The notes beneath the pieces are model-generated. The model saw only the letters and a list, made by a program, of their open reading frames with translations. It had not been told where the DNA came from and made no database searches. DNA of 64,000 nucleotides from TMED27 sp964350435. Lineage in GTDB: Bacteria > Pseudomonadota > Alphaproteobacteria > Micavibrionales > Micavibrionaceae. The DNA is taken from assembly GCA_964350435.1 (NCBI GenBank), contig CAYGJS010000004.1, positions 1-64,000 on the forward strand. The letters are read 5' to 3'. Position numbers and translations under genes: made by a program. Positions 1 to 7,543 of the stretch are shown here, in pieces; positions within the stretch are counted from its first letter, which is position 1; each line of letters begins with the position of its first letter.

Positions 1-46
1 CAGCATAACACACCCACATAATACGTCCAATCAATATTTTAAATTA

Positions 47-364
47 CTATAGGCTTTCCAATAGTTGTTCATATTGCTCTTGTGGTGAAAGTTTTAAATC
101 AGGCATGGGAAATAATTTGTTTTTAACAATGAAGGGCAATTTAGGCTCCGGCATAATCGAACAAATATCGCCGATAATAACGCGGTAAACGTCATCAATA
201 TCCCATTGCGCCCAATATTCAGCGCATTTAAGTTTCCAAGACTCATAAATTAGCTTGTGTTCAGGGCTTAAAGCATGAACCCGCGCGGCGAACGATCCCG
301 GCGGCCTGAAGATTTCCTCACAGCGATTAAGCCTCTTCCTCATTATTTCAGCGCGAAAACTCAT
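47..364 (-). CDS. Hypothetical protein of the integrated element
   Basis: This 105-residue protein is not recognised. It is charged, has several aromatic residues (Trp and Tyr near residues 43-60), and shows no signal peptide or membrane helix. Its ATG overlaps the stop of the DUF5681 gene by four bases (ATGA), so the two are translationally coupled, and it is the last visible gene of a four-gene minus-strand operon starting at 1770. The position after a DUF5681 protein suggests a role in the phage-like part of the element, but nothing in the sequence proves that. Confidence 0.6.
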   Translation of the reverse strand: MSFRAEIMRKRLNRCEEIFRPPGSFAARVHALSPEHKLIYESWKLKCAEYWAQWDIDDVYRVIIGDICSIMPEPKLPFIVKNKLFPMPDLKLSPQEQYEQLLESL

Positions 365-771
365 TCCCGTTCCTTTGCCGCCTCTTCCAGATCATCAAGA
401 CGCTCTTTGATTTCATCAAGCGACTCAATCTCTCTCAGGCTTTTGAGGATTGCAGCAAGGCTCTTGCCCTCGTCCGGGCTTATATCCCCCTCACTGATCC
501 CTACTCTCAAATCATCTGGCGTAAACCCCTCAAGTTCAATAGTTCGGCTGGCTGGCAATATTTTATTCAGGACGTATTCAATCGCCCATTTCTCTTGTAA
601 ACAGACCGCCGTCCAAAGCTGTTTAATCGCCATTTGATCCATGGCCTTTATCTGGTTCAGCACAGCGCGGGGAGTCTTGTTTTTTGAGCCTAGAGGCCGT
701 CCGGGATTGCCGGACTTAAACCGCCCCTTACTATCCTTGTATTCCGTTAAATCCTGTTTATTATCTGTCAT
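361..771 (-). CDS. DUF5681 domain protein
   Basis: The N-terminus carries the KGRFKSGNPGRPLGSKNK motif (about residues 16-33), the hallmark of DUF5681 proteins. This basic segment resembles a DNA-binding AT-hook-like stretch. The C-terminal part (about residues 95-136) is acidic and likely helical. Such proteins are commonly found beside terminase genes in phages and small integrated elements, so a packaging-related or DNA-binding role is an inference from family context. It lies four bases after the AlpA-like gene and overlaps the next gene by four bases, so it belongs to a tight operon. The large terminase, if there is one, would be left of the window. Confidence 0.7.
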   Translation of the reverse strand: MTDNKQDLTEYKDSKGRFKSGNPGRPLGSKNKTPRAVLNQIKAMDQMAIKQLWTAVCLQEKWAIEYVLNKILPASRTIELEGFTPDDLRVGISEGDISPDEGKSLAAILKSLREIESLDEIKERLDDLEEAAKERE

Positions 772-775
772 TATG

Positions 776-1003
776 TTAAGTTCTTTTCGTGATTACATCC
801 TGATTATTGAGCCATTGTTCAACATCGGCGGTCATGTAAAACACCGTGTTTCCATTCCTGTAAGAAGCCGGAAAACACTTGCGCCTTTTCCATGAATGCA
901 CAAGCTGGCGCGAGGGCTGACCAAGGGCGATAGAAAGCCGTAAATTCTCGATCACGGGCGTATCGGGCAACAAAACAGGGCATGGAAAACTATAGGGGTT
1001 CAT
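776..1003 (-). CDS. AlpA/excisionase-like winged-helix protein
   Basis: This 75-residue protein contains a motif pattern (Trp-Lys-Arg-Arg, then FPASYRNGNTVFY, then ADVEQWL) typical of AlpA and excisionase-like helix-turn-helix proteins, where the end of the domain reads as a DNA-contacting wing followed by a helix. These proteins control integrase or satellite gene expression and can assist excision. The start overlaps the stop of the upstream 256-residue gene by four bases (ATGA). It is the second AlpA-like protein of the element; the other is at 5238-5459. The fold assignment rests on pattern recognition only. Confidence 0.6.
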   Translation of the reverse strand: MNPYSFPCPVLLPDTPVIENLRLSIALGQPSRQLVHSWKRRKCFPASYRNGNTVFYMTADVEQWLNNQDVITKRT

Positions 1004-1770
1004 GCTTTTTCCAGCCCCATAGCTTGGAATGCGCCATGCGCGGGCATATCCGCCGCCACAGCGATATAATTCACGGCCTGAGTTATTACACCGCGCACAG
1101 CATCAACATCGCCAAGGGCGGCCTCATAATTGTAAAGCCCTTCAGCGGCAATTTTTTTGATAAGTTCGGGATCAATACCATAAGCCAGCGGGTCACTGAG
1201 GGACGGGACTTTGTGCGTATCATATTTTTCTGAAGCGTAAGCCTTGGCGATATTGTAGAGCATGGCTGCGCGTTCAACCTCTTTAAGCAACTGCGGATCA
1301 TCAAGGCCGGGAATGCCAACGGGATTTTCCAGTGCCGCCAACGCCGCCGCACCATCTCTGACCGTCTTTTGAATAACGTCACCGGGCTTTTTTGTTCTGA
1401 GCCATTCCCTCAGTTCCAGTGCATGCGCGGGGTTCATATGGCTTTTGAGATATTCGGTTTTGCGCGTATCCAATTCCTTTGCGCGGACAATAGCGGCTTT
1501 CTGCAAAGCCTTGGTTTCCGACATTATCGGTTTCAACTTATCCGGCGCAACGTCCCTCCAGCCTGAATCGCTATGCGGTTTTAAAAAGACGGGCGCTTTA
1601 TCCGTGAAGTCTTGCAAAGTCTTTGTTAAGGTGGTTGTGCTGAGGTGCTGATTACCGTCCAGCGAACGCGGGATATAGACCGCCGCTTTCAGGTTGCGGG
1701 GGCTGTTGCTCACGGTGAAACTGTCTACGCGGTCATTATCGGGCAGGCGGGAAAAAGTAAGAAATGTCAT
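1000..1770 (-). CDS. Hypothetical protein, first gene of the left operon
   Basis: This 256-residue protein is not recognised. It is soluble, largely alpha-helical by composition, rich in Lys, Ala and Leu, and has no signal peptide or membrane segment. The ATG is preceded by AAAGGA (about 9 bases upstream) inside an 8-bp inverted repeat at 1774-1799, which may be an operator. It opens a tightly packed minus-strand operon (this gene, AlpA-like, DUF5681, 105-residue protein) and diverges from the AT-rich cargo gene at 1855. Its base composition is like the core genome and unlike the cargo next to it. Confidence 0.65.
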   Translation of the reverse strand: MTFLTFSRLPDNDRVDSFTVSNSPRNLKAAVYIPRSLDGNQHLSTTTLTKTLQDFTDKAPVFLKPHSDSGWRDVAPDKLKPIMSETKALQKAAIVRAKELDTRKTEYLKSHMNPAHALELREWLRTKKPGDVIQKTVRDGAAALAALENPVGIPGLDDPQLLKEVERAAMLYNIAKAYASEKYDTHKVPSLSDPLAYGIDPELIKKIAAEGLYNYEAALGDVDAVRGVITQAVNYIAVAADMPAHGAFQAMGLEKA

Positions 1771-1773
1771 GAT

Positions 1774-1799
1774 ATGGTTCCTTTATATTGCGGAACCAT
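1774..1799. promoter_or_regulatory. Inverted repeat in divergent promoter region
   Basis: The octamer ATGGTTCC (1774-1781) is repeated in perfect inverted form as GGAACCAT (1792-1799) with a 10-base AT-rich spacer. It covers the ribosome binding site of the minus-strand operon and lies immediately upstream of a TTGACA box for the plus-strand gene. An operator controlling both directions is plausible; the assignment is inference. Confidence 0.4.
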
Positions 1800-1800
1800 T

Positions 1801-1829
1801 TTGACAGGATTTTGGTTTCAGGTGAATCT
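1801..1829 (+). promoter_or_regulatory. Possible promoter of cargo membrane gene
   Basis: TTGACA (1801-1806) is followed after 17 bases by GAATCT (1824-1829). The -35 box is perfect and the -10 box is poor. It would give a short leader to the ATG at 1855. Confidence 0.35.
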
Positions 1830-1854
1830 CACAAGGGGTATCAAAGAGGTTGTG

Positions 1855-2658
1855 ATGAAAAAAAATTCGTGCTTTTATGATGAAATCGAATTTTACATGA
1901 GAAATATTATATCCTCGACAATAAAAGCTGCATTTACTTTACTATGCTTTTTAGCCCTATTTTTGTTTTCATTAGGGATATCATCAAGTCTAATTCGTGA
2001 AACCTCTAACATAGGGTTTATAATTGCGTTAATATTTAGCGCTTTAACTGTTAGATTTCTTCCGAGTTATTTAGAAAAAGGATGGGTGGGGAAGAGAAAT
2101 CATCAAGACACACTTTATAGACACAAAAACATTAAAGAAACAAAAGAACAAAGTGCACCTTCAAATCATCAAAATTTAGGAAGCAAAAAATCTTCAGAAG
2201 AAGATATGATTTGCTCTGAATATGACTTAACTCCCGAAGAAATAGAGCACTTTATACTCGAAGCATTAAAAATTGGTGTTATATCAGCCGTCTCTGAAAC
2301 TATAGCACCCAACCTCCCTGTAAGAATGACTGGTGCACGCGGGGCACACTCATTAAACGGAAGCTGGATAAAGCTTATTCATATTCCTAGTAATATTCAG
2401 GAAAATAAAGGATCAAAAATAATATACCAAGGTATATTAAGGATTTTACTAAATTGTTCTAAGGACACAGCAAATTCAGATTTTCCTGCGCAAATTATTT
2501 CAAGTTTAAGCTCATATTTTGGGGAAGGAATGCTTTTAACCGACAAAGACAATATTCTAGACGTAATAATAACACGGGATATTGAATTGCTAGACATTCA
2601 TGAATATCGAGGTGATATTGTTTTCCCCCTTTCTTTCCAATACAAACAATTATTATAA
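1855..2658 (+). CDS. AT-rich cargo gene, two-helix membrane protein
   Basis: I chose ATG 1855 (MKKNSC...) because AAAGAGG lies five bases upstream; the frame is open further upstream but that part overlaps the divergent promoter region. The 267-residue product has two hydrophobic segments (about residues 17-43 and 48-66) followed by a charged linker and a soluble C-terminal domain of about 190 residues with no motif that I recognise. Base composition is much more AT-rich than the flanking genes, as is typical for recently acquired cargo. The two-helix anchor plus cytosolic domain layout is seen in several defence effectors, but no specific family can be named. Confidence 0.6.
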   Translation: MKKNSCFYDEIEFYMRNIISSTIKAAFTLLCFLALFLFSLGISSSLIRETSNIGFIIALIFSALTVRFLPSYLEKGWVGKRNHQDTLYRHKNIKETKEQSAPSNHQNLGSKKSSEEDMICSEYDLTPEEIEHFILEALKIGVISAVSETIAPNLPVRMTGARGAHSLNGSWIKLIHIPSNIQENKGSKIIYQGILRILLNCSKDTANSDFPAQIISSLSSYFGEGMLLTDKDNILDVIITRDIELLDIHEYRGDIVFPLSFQYKQLL

Positions 2659-2692
2659 GTGTTTAGATTTAATAAAAAATCGCTTTATATGA

Positions 2693-2738
2693 TATAATAT
2701 TTGCGAAGGTTTAACCTTCGAATTTATTTACGTATAAT
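2693..2738 (+). promoter_or_regulatory. Promoter and palindromic operator of the Panacea operon
   Basis: Two perfect TATAAT boxes (2693-2698 and 2733-2738) flank a 17-bp palindrome, CGAAGGTT-T-AACCTTCG (2704-2720). The palindrome lies just after the first -10 box and over the -35 region of the second. This placement suits an autoregulatory operator of a toxin-antitoxin operon. AGGAG (2751-2755) then precedes ATG 2762. No good -35 hexamer is apparent for either box. Confidence 0.5.
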
Positions 2739-2761
2739 TTAGCAAAAGAAAGGAGTTCATT

Positions 2762-3223
2762 ATGTATGATGTTTTGACAGTGGCCGACTCAATTCTTAAA
2801 ATTGCCAAATCTAAAGGAAAAAATCTGACTCCCATGCAGCTCGTAAAGCTGGTCTACATAGCTCATGGTTGGAGTTTGGTATTAAACAATAGAGATTTGT
2901 TTAAAAATAAGATTGAAGCTTGGCGTTATGGTCCAGTTATTCCTGACTTATATCATGCCACCAAAATCTATGGACGCAATCCCATACCCTTAGAGAAAAT
3001 AGGAGATGAAGGTGAACACTGCGTAAATGATTCTGACAAAAATTTGCTTGAAGCCGTTTTTGATAAGTACGGTCATTTGGATGGAATAGCACTTTCCTAT
3101 ATCACCCACAAAGAAGGAACTCCGTGGACGCAGGTATACAACCCCGGAGTGTTACATATTGAAATCCCTGATGAACTAATAAAACAGCATTATCAGGAGT
3201 TAAAAAATCAACATGAACAATAA
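2762..3223 (+). CDS. Panacea-domain (DUF4065) protein, likely antitoxin
   Basis: The 153-residue product matches the Panacea/SocA-like pattern: an N-terminal TVADSILKIAK segment, the LTPMQLVKLVYIAHGWSL core (about residues 22-39), and the EAWRYGPVIPDLY motif (about residues 51-63). The Panacea domain is known as a promiscuous antitoxin domain that pairs with many unrelated toxins, usually encoded next to it. AGGAG sits six bases before the ATG. Its last 11 bases overlap the start of the downstream membrane-protein gene, which indicates translational coupling. A palindromic operator candidate precedes it. The antitoxin role is inferred from the family and this context. Confidence 0.8.
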   Translation: MYDVLTVADSILKIAKSKGKNLTPMQLVKLVYIAHGWSLVLNNRDLFKNKIEAWRYGPVIPDLYHATKIYGRNPIPLEKIGDEGEHCVNDSDKNLLEAVFDKYGHLDGIALSYITHKEGTPWTQVYNPGVLHIEIPDELIKQHYQELKNQHEQ

Positions 3224-3572
3224 TACTACTAATATACCGGTAAGTGATGGAGAACTACTACCAAACCCCTCTTGGGCTGACTCTGAAGCAAAAGAAGAGG
3301 ATAAAAACTGGAAAAGCCTTTATAAAATTAAAGAAAAAAATGATGGAAACTGGCTTAAAGTTTATGGATGGATTGTTATTATTATAACTTGTGTTTTTAC
3401 AGCCATTTTTATGGCAACTTTAATAATATGGATTTTTCATTATCTTTCTCCTGAAAACCTTCATTGGTTAAATCCAGACCAACTTAATAAGATTCAGTCC
3501 ATTTTATTTAGTGGGGGCATGGGAGCTGTTGTTTCAGGAATAGTTAGAACACAGATCAATAAAGCACAATAA
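3213..3572 (+). CDS. Small two-helix membrane protein, candidate toxin
   Basis: The 119-residue protein begins with an acidic soluble stretch (about residues 1-46), then a strongly hydrophobic helix (about residues 51-77, IVIIITCVF... region) and a second weaker, Gly-rich helix near the C-terminus (about residues 93-111, FSGGMGAVVSGIV). I recognise no enzyme motif. It overlaps the Panacea gene by 11 bases, so it is the expected position for the partner toxin. Several toxins paired with Panacea antitoxins are membrane-acting, so a membrane-damaging toxin is the leading guess. It could instead be an unrelated cargo membrane protein. Confidence 0.6.
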   Translation: MNNNTTNIPVSDGELLPNPSWADSEAKEEDKNWKSLYKIKEKNDGNWLKVYGWIVIIITCVFTAIFMATLIIWIFHYLSPENLHWLNPDQLNKIQSILFSGGMGAVVSGIVRTQINKAQ

Positions 3573-3574
3573 AC

Positions 3575-3709
3575 TGTCACCATTGTCCCTTGCGTGCGCG
3601 ATGCGTATAACGCGGATTAGAAATTATAATAGGACTATCTTTATACCTTATATATTAAAAGATCAGAATTTTTATCTGTGCTTCACACGCGCAAGGGACA
3701 ATGGTGACA
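3575..3709. repeat. 20-bp perfect inverted repeat around AT-rich core
   Basis: The arm at 3575-3594 (starts TGTCACCATTG) recurs exactly, inverted, at 3690-3709. The 95 bases between are very AT-rich, apart from GC-rich ends next to the arms. The structure fills the space between the ends of the convergent Panacea operon and the DUF3987 gene. Possible roles are replication origin of the element, a protein binding array, or a large cruciform terminator. Confidence 0.8.
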
Positions 3710-3712
3710 ATC

Positions 3713-5188
3713 CTAACCTTTAAAAACGTCCTGCATGATTTTCTGCGCCTTTTCACGTCTAAAACGCTCATTATCTCCGCGCACGGCGTATAGATCATGC
3801 ACAATCCAATTCACCAAAAATCTAGGGTCACTATCCGCGCGCGGCCCCGGAATTTCCGCCAGCCAGTTTAAAGCAACCAGTTGTTGAAGGACGGGCAAGA
3901 TTTCATACTTGGACAGTTTCCGCATGGATCGGGTTCCACGGTAAACATCCCGGACGCTGACCTCTGTCAATTTCTTCGCCAAGATATGCCCTGCCACGGC
4001 CTTTACAGTGTCAAAATCATTACTGAGTCCCAACATGCTATAAAAACAGGCGGCATGCGGCATGAGAAACTTTTCCATGAATTTTGCAACGCGCTCCGCT
4101 GTTTCATAAGGCACGATCGGCGGCAAAACACCTTGATTCACATTCTCGACCGCATGCCAGACTATGCAAAGGCGGGCAAACAGACCGTCATATTTTCCGA
4201 TATGGGACGCGAATTTTTTGGATACCAACTCCGCCGCCATCAATTCATTATGCCGCTGCTCTCTTTGCCGCCATACCAACTGAGCATCTTCATCAAAGCG
4301 CAGCGGCGCACCGTTTGTTTTAACGTGATTTAGCAGCATTACAGTCCAGTCGTAGACTTCCTGCGCTGGCGGCCTTTCCCTGTCCTGTCCTACCCCTGAA
4401 TAGCTGAGCATAATAGGAAACATCCTTTGCAAGAGGCCGTCATCAACTGCGCTGGATGCAATTTTGCGGATCGGTTCGGGCTGAATACCCCCTAAAAGGG
4501 AAATTGAACAGTTCTCAATAATGGTTGATCCGCGCCCTACACGATCCAGACAATACGTACCGCCATTAAATGCCCTGAGCCAGAAAGACCTGTCCGCCGC
4601 TGCGCCCTTGGCTGAACCATATTTTTCCATTGCGCCAAACCAGCCGGAAAGCTCATCCTGAACGCATAGAATACCGTTCACGCTACCCTTTAAAACCTCT
4701 TGCGCGGCCTCTACGGTGGTATCTTCTATGCGAAGCCGCTCTTGAATTGGTTCTGGCCTTTGTGCGCGTTCTTCTTTCGGCAAGGCTGACCATAGATCAT
4801 GCCGCGTCTTCCACATCCTCACCATTTGTGTATCCGTTTGCGCCAAGGGGCTAACGGCTGCGGTTAACATCGGACTTTTCTTTGAGGACGGTTCACCGAC
4901 CAACACAGTCCAGATACGGGCAGATTCCAGCCAGCCTGCATCATGCACTTTTGGCTGCAACTTTACATGATCGGGAATGACCGCCGCCATAACTGTTAGG
5001 GCGGACATTGCAAGCCCTGAAGCATCTGCACCTTTTTGCTGCGACATTACAACGGCAAAATCATCAATCACTTTCGGCAATAATCCTTGCGGGTATTCTG
5101 GCGCACCTATCGTATTCCAGAGATCAATCGGGTTTTCATCGGGCGGCAAAGATAGCTTGCCCAGCTTTGGGGGAGGCATTATATTCAT
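3713..5188 (-). CDS. DUF3987 primase/helicase-like protein
   Basis: This 491-residue protein has the DUF3987 pattern: an N-terminal helical region, a divergent P-loop GEPSSKKS (about residues 98-105), and an acidic Walker-B-like segment (GILCVQDELSGW) roughly 80 residues later. DUF3987 proteins are replication proteins of plasmids, satellites and phages, often acting as or with primases. I chose the ATG at 5188 because AAGGA lies ten bases upstream; an in-frame ATG at 5218 has no ribosome binding site. It follows the AlpA-like gene at 5459 by about 50 bases and ends next to the large inverted repeat, which could be its target. Confidence 0.8.
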   Translation of the reverse strand: MNIMPPPKLGKLSLPPDENPIDLWNTIGAPEYPQGLLPKVIDDFAVVMSQQKGADASGLAMSALTVMAAVIPDHVKLQPKVHDAGWLESARIWTVLVGEPSSKKSPMLTAAVSPLAQTDTQMVRMWKTRHDLWSALPKEERAQRPEPIQERLRIEDTTVEAAQEVLKGSVNGILCVQDELSGWFGAMEKYGSAKGAAADRSFWLRAFNGGTYCLDRVGRGSTIIENCSISLLGGIQPEPIRKIASSAVDDGLLQRMFPIMLSYSGVGQDRERPPAQEVYDWTVMLLNHVKTNGAPLRFDEDAQLVWRQREQRHNELMAAELVSKKFASHIGKYDGLFARLCIVWHAVENVNQGVLPPIVPYETAERVAKFMEKFLMPHAACFYSMLGLSNDFDTVKAVAGHILAKKLTEVSVRDVYRGTRSMRKLSKYEILPVLQQLVALNWLAEIPGPRADSDPRFLVNWIVHDLYAVRGDNERFRREKAQKIMQDVFKG

Positions 5189-5237
5189 ATTATCAAATCC
5201 TTTTGCCCCGCTCGGCACGTCCGGCGGGGCTTATTTT

Positions 5238-5459
5238 TTAGCGGGATTGTTCCCAAGCAATTATGTCTTCTAAAGACCAGCGTCGCGTAGTTTTGCCGAA
5301 TTTGTAAGGTTTAGGAAATGCAGGATCATCCCTGAGGTATCGCCATATACTTGTGCGGCTTAATCCGAGGCGGTTCGCAATTTGACTAGCGGATAAATAT
5401 TGCTGACCGGGGGTTGCGGGTGAATTTGCGCGGGGGTAAACGTTAGCGAGTGAAAACAT
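5238..5459 (-). CDS. AlpA-family helix-turn-helix regulator
   Basis: The 73-residue product contains YLSASQIANRLGLSRTSIWRYL followed by FPKPYKFGKTTRRW and an EDIIAWE tail, the classic AlpA layout (helix-turn-helix, wing, terminal helix). AlpA proteins regulate integrase and early genes in P4-like elements. The ATG at 5459 is preceded by AAAGGA nine bases upstream; an upstream in-frame ATG at 5495 lacks one. It lies between the integrase operon and the DUF3987 gene on the same strand. Confidence 0.8.
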   Translation of the reverse strand: MFSLANVYPRANSPATPGQQYLSASQIANRLGLSRTSIWRYLRDDPAFPKPYKFGKTTRRWSLEDIIAWEQSR

Positions 5460-5560
5460 AATATTTAGTCCTTTCGAAGTTCGTTTTTTTCTCAACCCAA
5501 AAGGTACTAAATGCGTTCAAAAGAAACTAATCGCCGCGAGTACCACAAACGCCGCTTGTA

Positions 5561-6091
5561 TTACACATTCGGATAATTTTTTATTTTATCTCTCAAATCT
5601 CGCAAAATATTTTCAACTGTTTCCGTTGATATATCTAAGTTTTTAGCCGCAATCTCAATAACTTGTTTTTTCTTCTCATTTAATCTTCTTATAATAGCTA
5701 TAGGCTCTTCACCTCTTCTATCGGCCACAGATTCAGTTAATTTCCCACGCGCCAATTCATTGCCATCATCGTCAAGTCCAAGATAGAAATCCTTCCCGTA
5801 TTGCAAATCATCAAGCAAACCAAGCACCGTTGAAACAGCTACAGCGGCATCAATTTTCTCTTTCGGTGTATTTTTTAATTTTGAAGCGGCTCTTTTGTTT
5901 GGTTTTCTTTTTCCTGAAACAATATCCGCAATAGCCGGACATAATTCTTCAGGGATTGTTTTCTGAGCAATCAATTCTGCCAAAGGATTACCATCGCATA
6001 AATCGTAACAATATAGAGCCATAACCCATTCGATATTTTCATCAAACCTCCTATCATACTCATATGAAGATCCTAAATTTGGTTCCATCAC
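5561..6091 (-). CDS. Hypothetical protein coupled to integrase
   Basis: The 176-residue product is not recognised. It is soluble, acidic in the first half and Lys/Arg-rich in the second, and ends in an amphipathic stretch (NLDISTETVENILRDL) that could be a small helix-turn-helix. The ATG overlaps the stop of the integrase by four bases (ATGA), so it is translated with it. This position suggests a role in recombination directionality or regulation, which is inference only. The base composition is more AT-rich than that of the integrase. Confidence 0.6.
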   Translation of the reverse strand: MMEPNLGSSYEYDRRFDENIEWVMALYCYDLCDGNPLAELIAQKTIPEELCPAIADIVSGKRKPNKRAASKLKNTPKEKIDAAVAVSTVLGLLDDLQYGKDFYLGLDDDGNELARGKLTESVADRRGEEPIAIIRRLNEKKKQVIEIAAKNLDISTETVENILRDLRDKIKNYPNV

Positions 6092-7353
6092 TCACCGCCT
6101 TGTAAAAAGTCTGACCACTCAGACATTATTTCTCTGCGTTTTTCTAAAATATCAGTTCGCATATAGGCGCGTTCAACGCTGCCCATAATGTCATGCGCTA
6201 AACACAATTCGATCAATTCGCGCGGGTAATCCGTCAATTCACCCGCCCACTGTCTAAAGCTACTGCGCAAACCATGCGGAACAGCCGGGCGGCCTGAGTG
6301 CTTATCTACCCATCCGCTGCGCCCCGCCTTCACTTCCCGTTCGTGCTGAAGTCGCATACGCTTGCTCAGAGTCATATCGGACAACATGCCGCCTTTAACA
6401 GCCGGAAACACATAAGGACTATCTTCAAAACGCGGGATTTCTTCCAATATCTGAATAGCACGATCACATAGCGGGACGCGGTGTTCACGATCCATTTTCA
6501 TCCGCTCTTTAGGAATAATCCAAACCTTACCAGCCAGATCAATTTCCTTCCAGACTGCCCCGCGCACCTCACCGCTTCGGCATGCGGTCAAACATACAAA
6601 CTCCAACGCCCTTGCGCTGATACCTTCCAGAGCGCGCAAAGTGCTATACCATTCCGATATGGACTCCAGAGGCACTGACGGATGGTGTGCAACCTTTTGG
6701 ATTTTGGACGGTGCAGGAAGCATTTCTTTTAAATGACCTGACCAACGGGCGGGATTATCGCTGTTTTTTCTATACCCCTTAGCCGTGGCGAAATTTAAAA
6801 CCGACTCTATTCGCCCTCGCAACCGCGAAGCCGTTTCCGTCTTTGTTTCCCAAATTGGTTGCAAAATGCGTAAAATATACTGTGCATCGACATCATCAAT
6901 TAAAAGATTACCGATAACAGGCAAAGCATAACTTTCAAGAGTTGCACGCCATTGACGCTGACTCTTTTCGCCTTTGTCCTTCAGCTTTACATCCAGAAAC
7001 TCTGTCAAAATATCTGCAAACATTATACCTCTTAGCTTTTCGGACGCTAAAGCAGACTTTGCCGCTCTGCGTTCTGCGCGCGGATCAATCCCTTGTCGTA
7101 TTTTTTCTTTATCAGCCGATGCCTTATCCCTTGCATCCTTAAGACCGATTTCAGGATACGCGCCAAGTCCTATAAACTCTCTTTTATCGGCAATAGTTGT
7201 TCTCAAAAGCCAGCTTTTAGCATTATTAGGCGTTACCTGAATCAGCAGTCCGGATACACCGCCTACAGCATACCTTTCTGGATTGTCATTCTTACCTGAA
7301 TGTTTTATGTTTTTTACTGCAAGGGCTGATAATTCTTTTGCAACTCTCGGCAT
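6088..7353 (-). CDS. int: Tyrosine integrase, DUF4102 (P4-like) type
   Basis: This site-specific recombinase would insert and excise the element. The N-terminal arm-binding domain (about residues 1-95, with FIGLGAYPEIGLKDAR) is followed by a core-binding domain and a catalytic domain. The catalytic residues are all visible: Arg259 (ACRSGEVRG), Lys in KERMKMDREHR (about 284-286), His360-x-x-Arg363, His387 and nucleophile Tyr397. I chose ATG 7353 (MPRVAKEL) since AGGAAGGAA lies just upstream; an in-frame ATG at 7377 would add eight residues. The 421-residue length is normal for the family. Its 5' end faces the core genome, marking the right boundary of the element. Confidence 0.95.
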   Translation of the reverse strand: MPRVAKELSALAVKNIKHSGKNDNPERYAVGGVSGLLIQVTPNNAKSWLLRTTIADKREFIGLGAYPEIGLKDARDKASADKEKIRQGIDPRAERRAAKSALASEKLRGIMFADILTEFLDVKLKDKGEKSQRQWRATLESYALPVIGNLLIDDVDAQYILRILQPIWETKTETASRLRGRIESVLNFATAKGYRKNSDNPARWSGHLKEMLPAPSKIQKVAHHPSVPLESISEWYSTLRALEGISARALEFVCLTACRSGEVRGAVWKEIDLAGKVWIIPKERMKMDREHRVPLCDRAIQILEEIPRFEDSPYVFPAVKGGMLSDMTLSKRMRLQHEREVKAGRSGWVDKHSGRPAVPHGLRSSFRQWAGELTDYPRELIELCLAHDIMGSVERAYMRTDILEKRREIMSEWSDFLQGGE

Positions 7354-7470
7354 CCTAGTTTCCTTCCTAGCTGCCAAAAACTTTACAACTCTTACGAATT
7401 ATTTGCAACCCGTTGAAACACTAAAAGTATAAAAAATGATGCAAAATCAAAAGTTTATTTAATTAATTGA

Positions 7471-7510
7471 GGCGGCATGAAACAGGGGGGTGGCCCCCTC
7501 AGTGCCCGCC
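7471..7510. other. Nested GC-rich hairpin near the element boundary
   Basis: AGGGGG (7484-7489) and CCCCCT (7494-7499) form a strong hairpin with loop GTGG. Outer arms GGCGGCA (7471-7477) and TGCCCGCC (7503-7510) can extend it with one bulge. There is no T-run after it, so it is not a standard terminator. It sits between the integrase start and the aminopeptidase start and may belong to the attachment region. Confidence 0.35.
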
Positions 7511-7543
7511 ATTTATTCTTCTTTTCGCGATTGAGGCACCCGC

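Larger units (their letters stand above)
1..7353. mobile_element. Integrated element, right part; phage-satellite-like
   Basis: A tyrosine integrase of the DUF4102 type lies at the right edge and reads leftward. It is followed by an AlpA-like regulator and a DUF3987 primase/helicase-like gene, then AT-rich cargo, then a second minus-strand operon with a DUF5681 gene. To its right the core genes begin (M17 aminopeptidase). Integrase, AlpA, primase and a small packaging-like gene is the layout known for phage-inducible chromosomal islands and related satellites. No capsid or tail gene is visible. The left end and the left attachment site lie outside the window, and no tRNA is seen at the right edge, so the exact boundary is unknown. 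Confidence 0.75.

Noticed and set aside
7471..7511. Hairpin ending in GCCA that could be the 3' end of a tRNA or tmRNA used as attachment site
   Set aside because: There is no T-loop sequence (GGTTCGA-like) and no matching 5' acceptor arm at the right distance.
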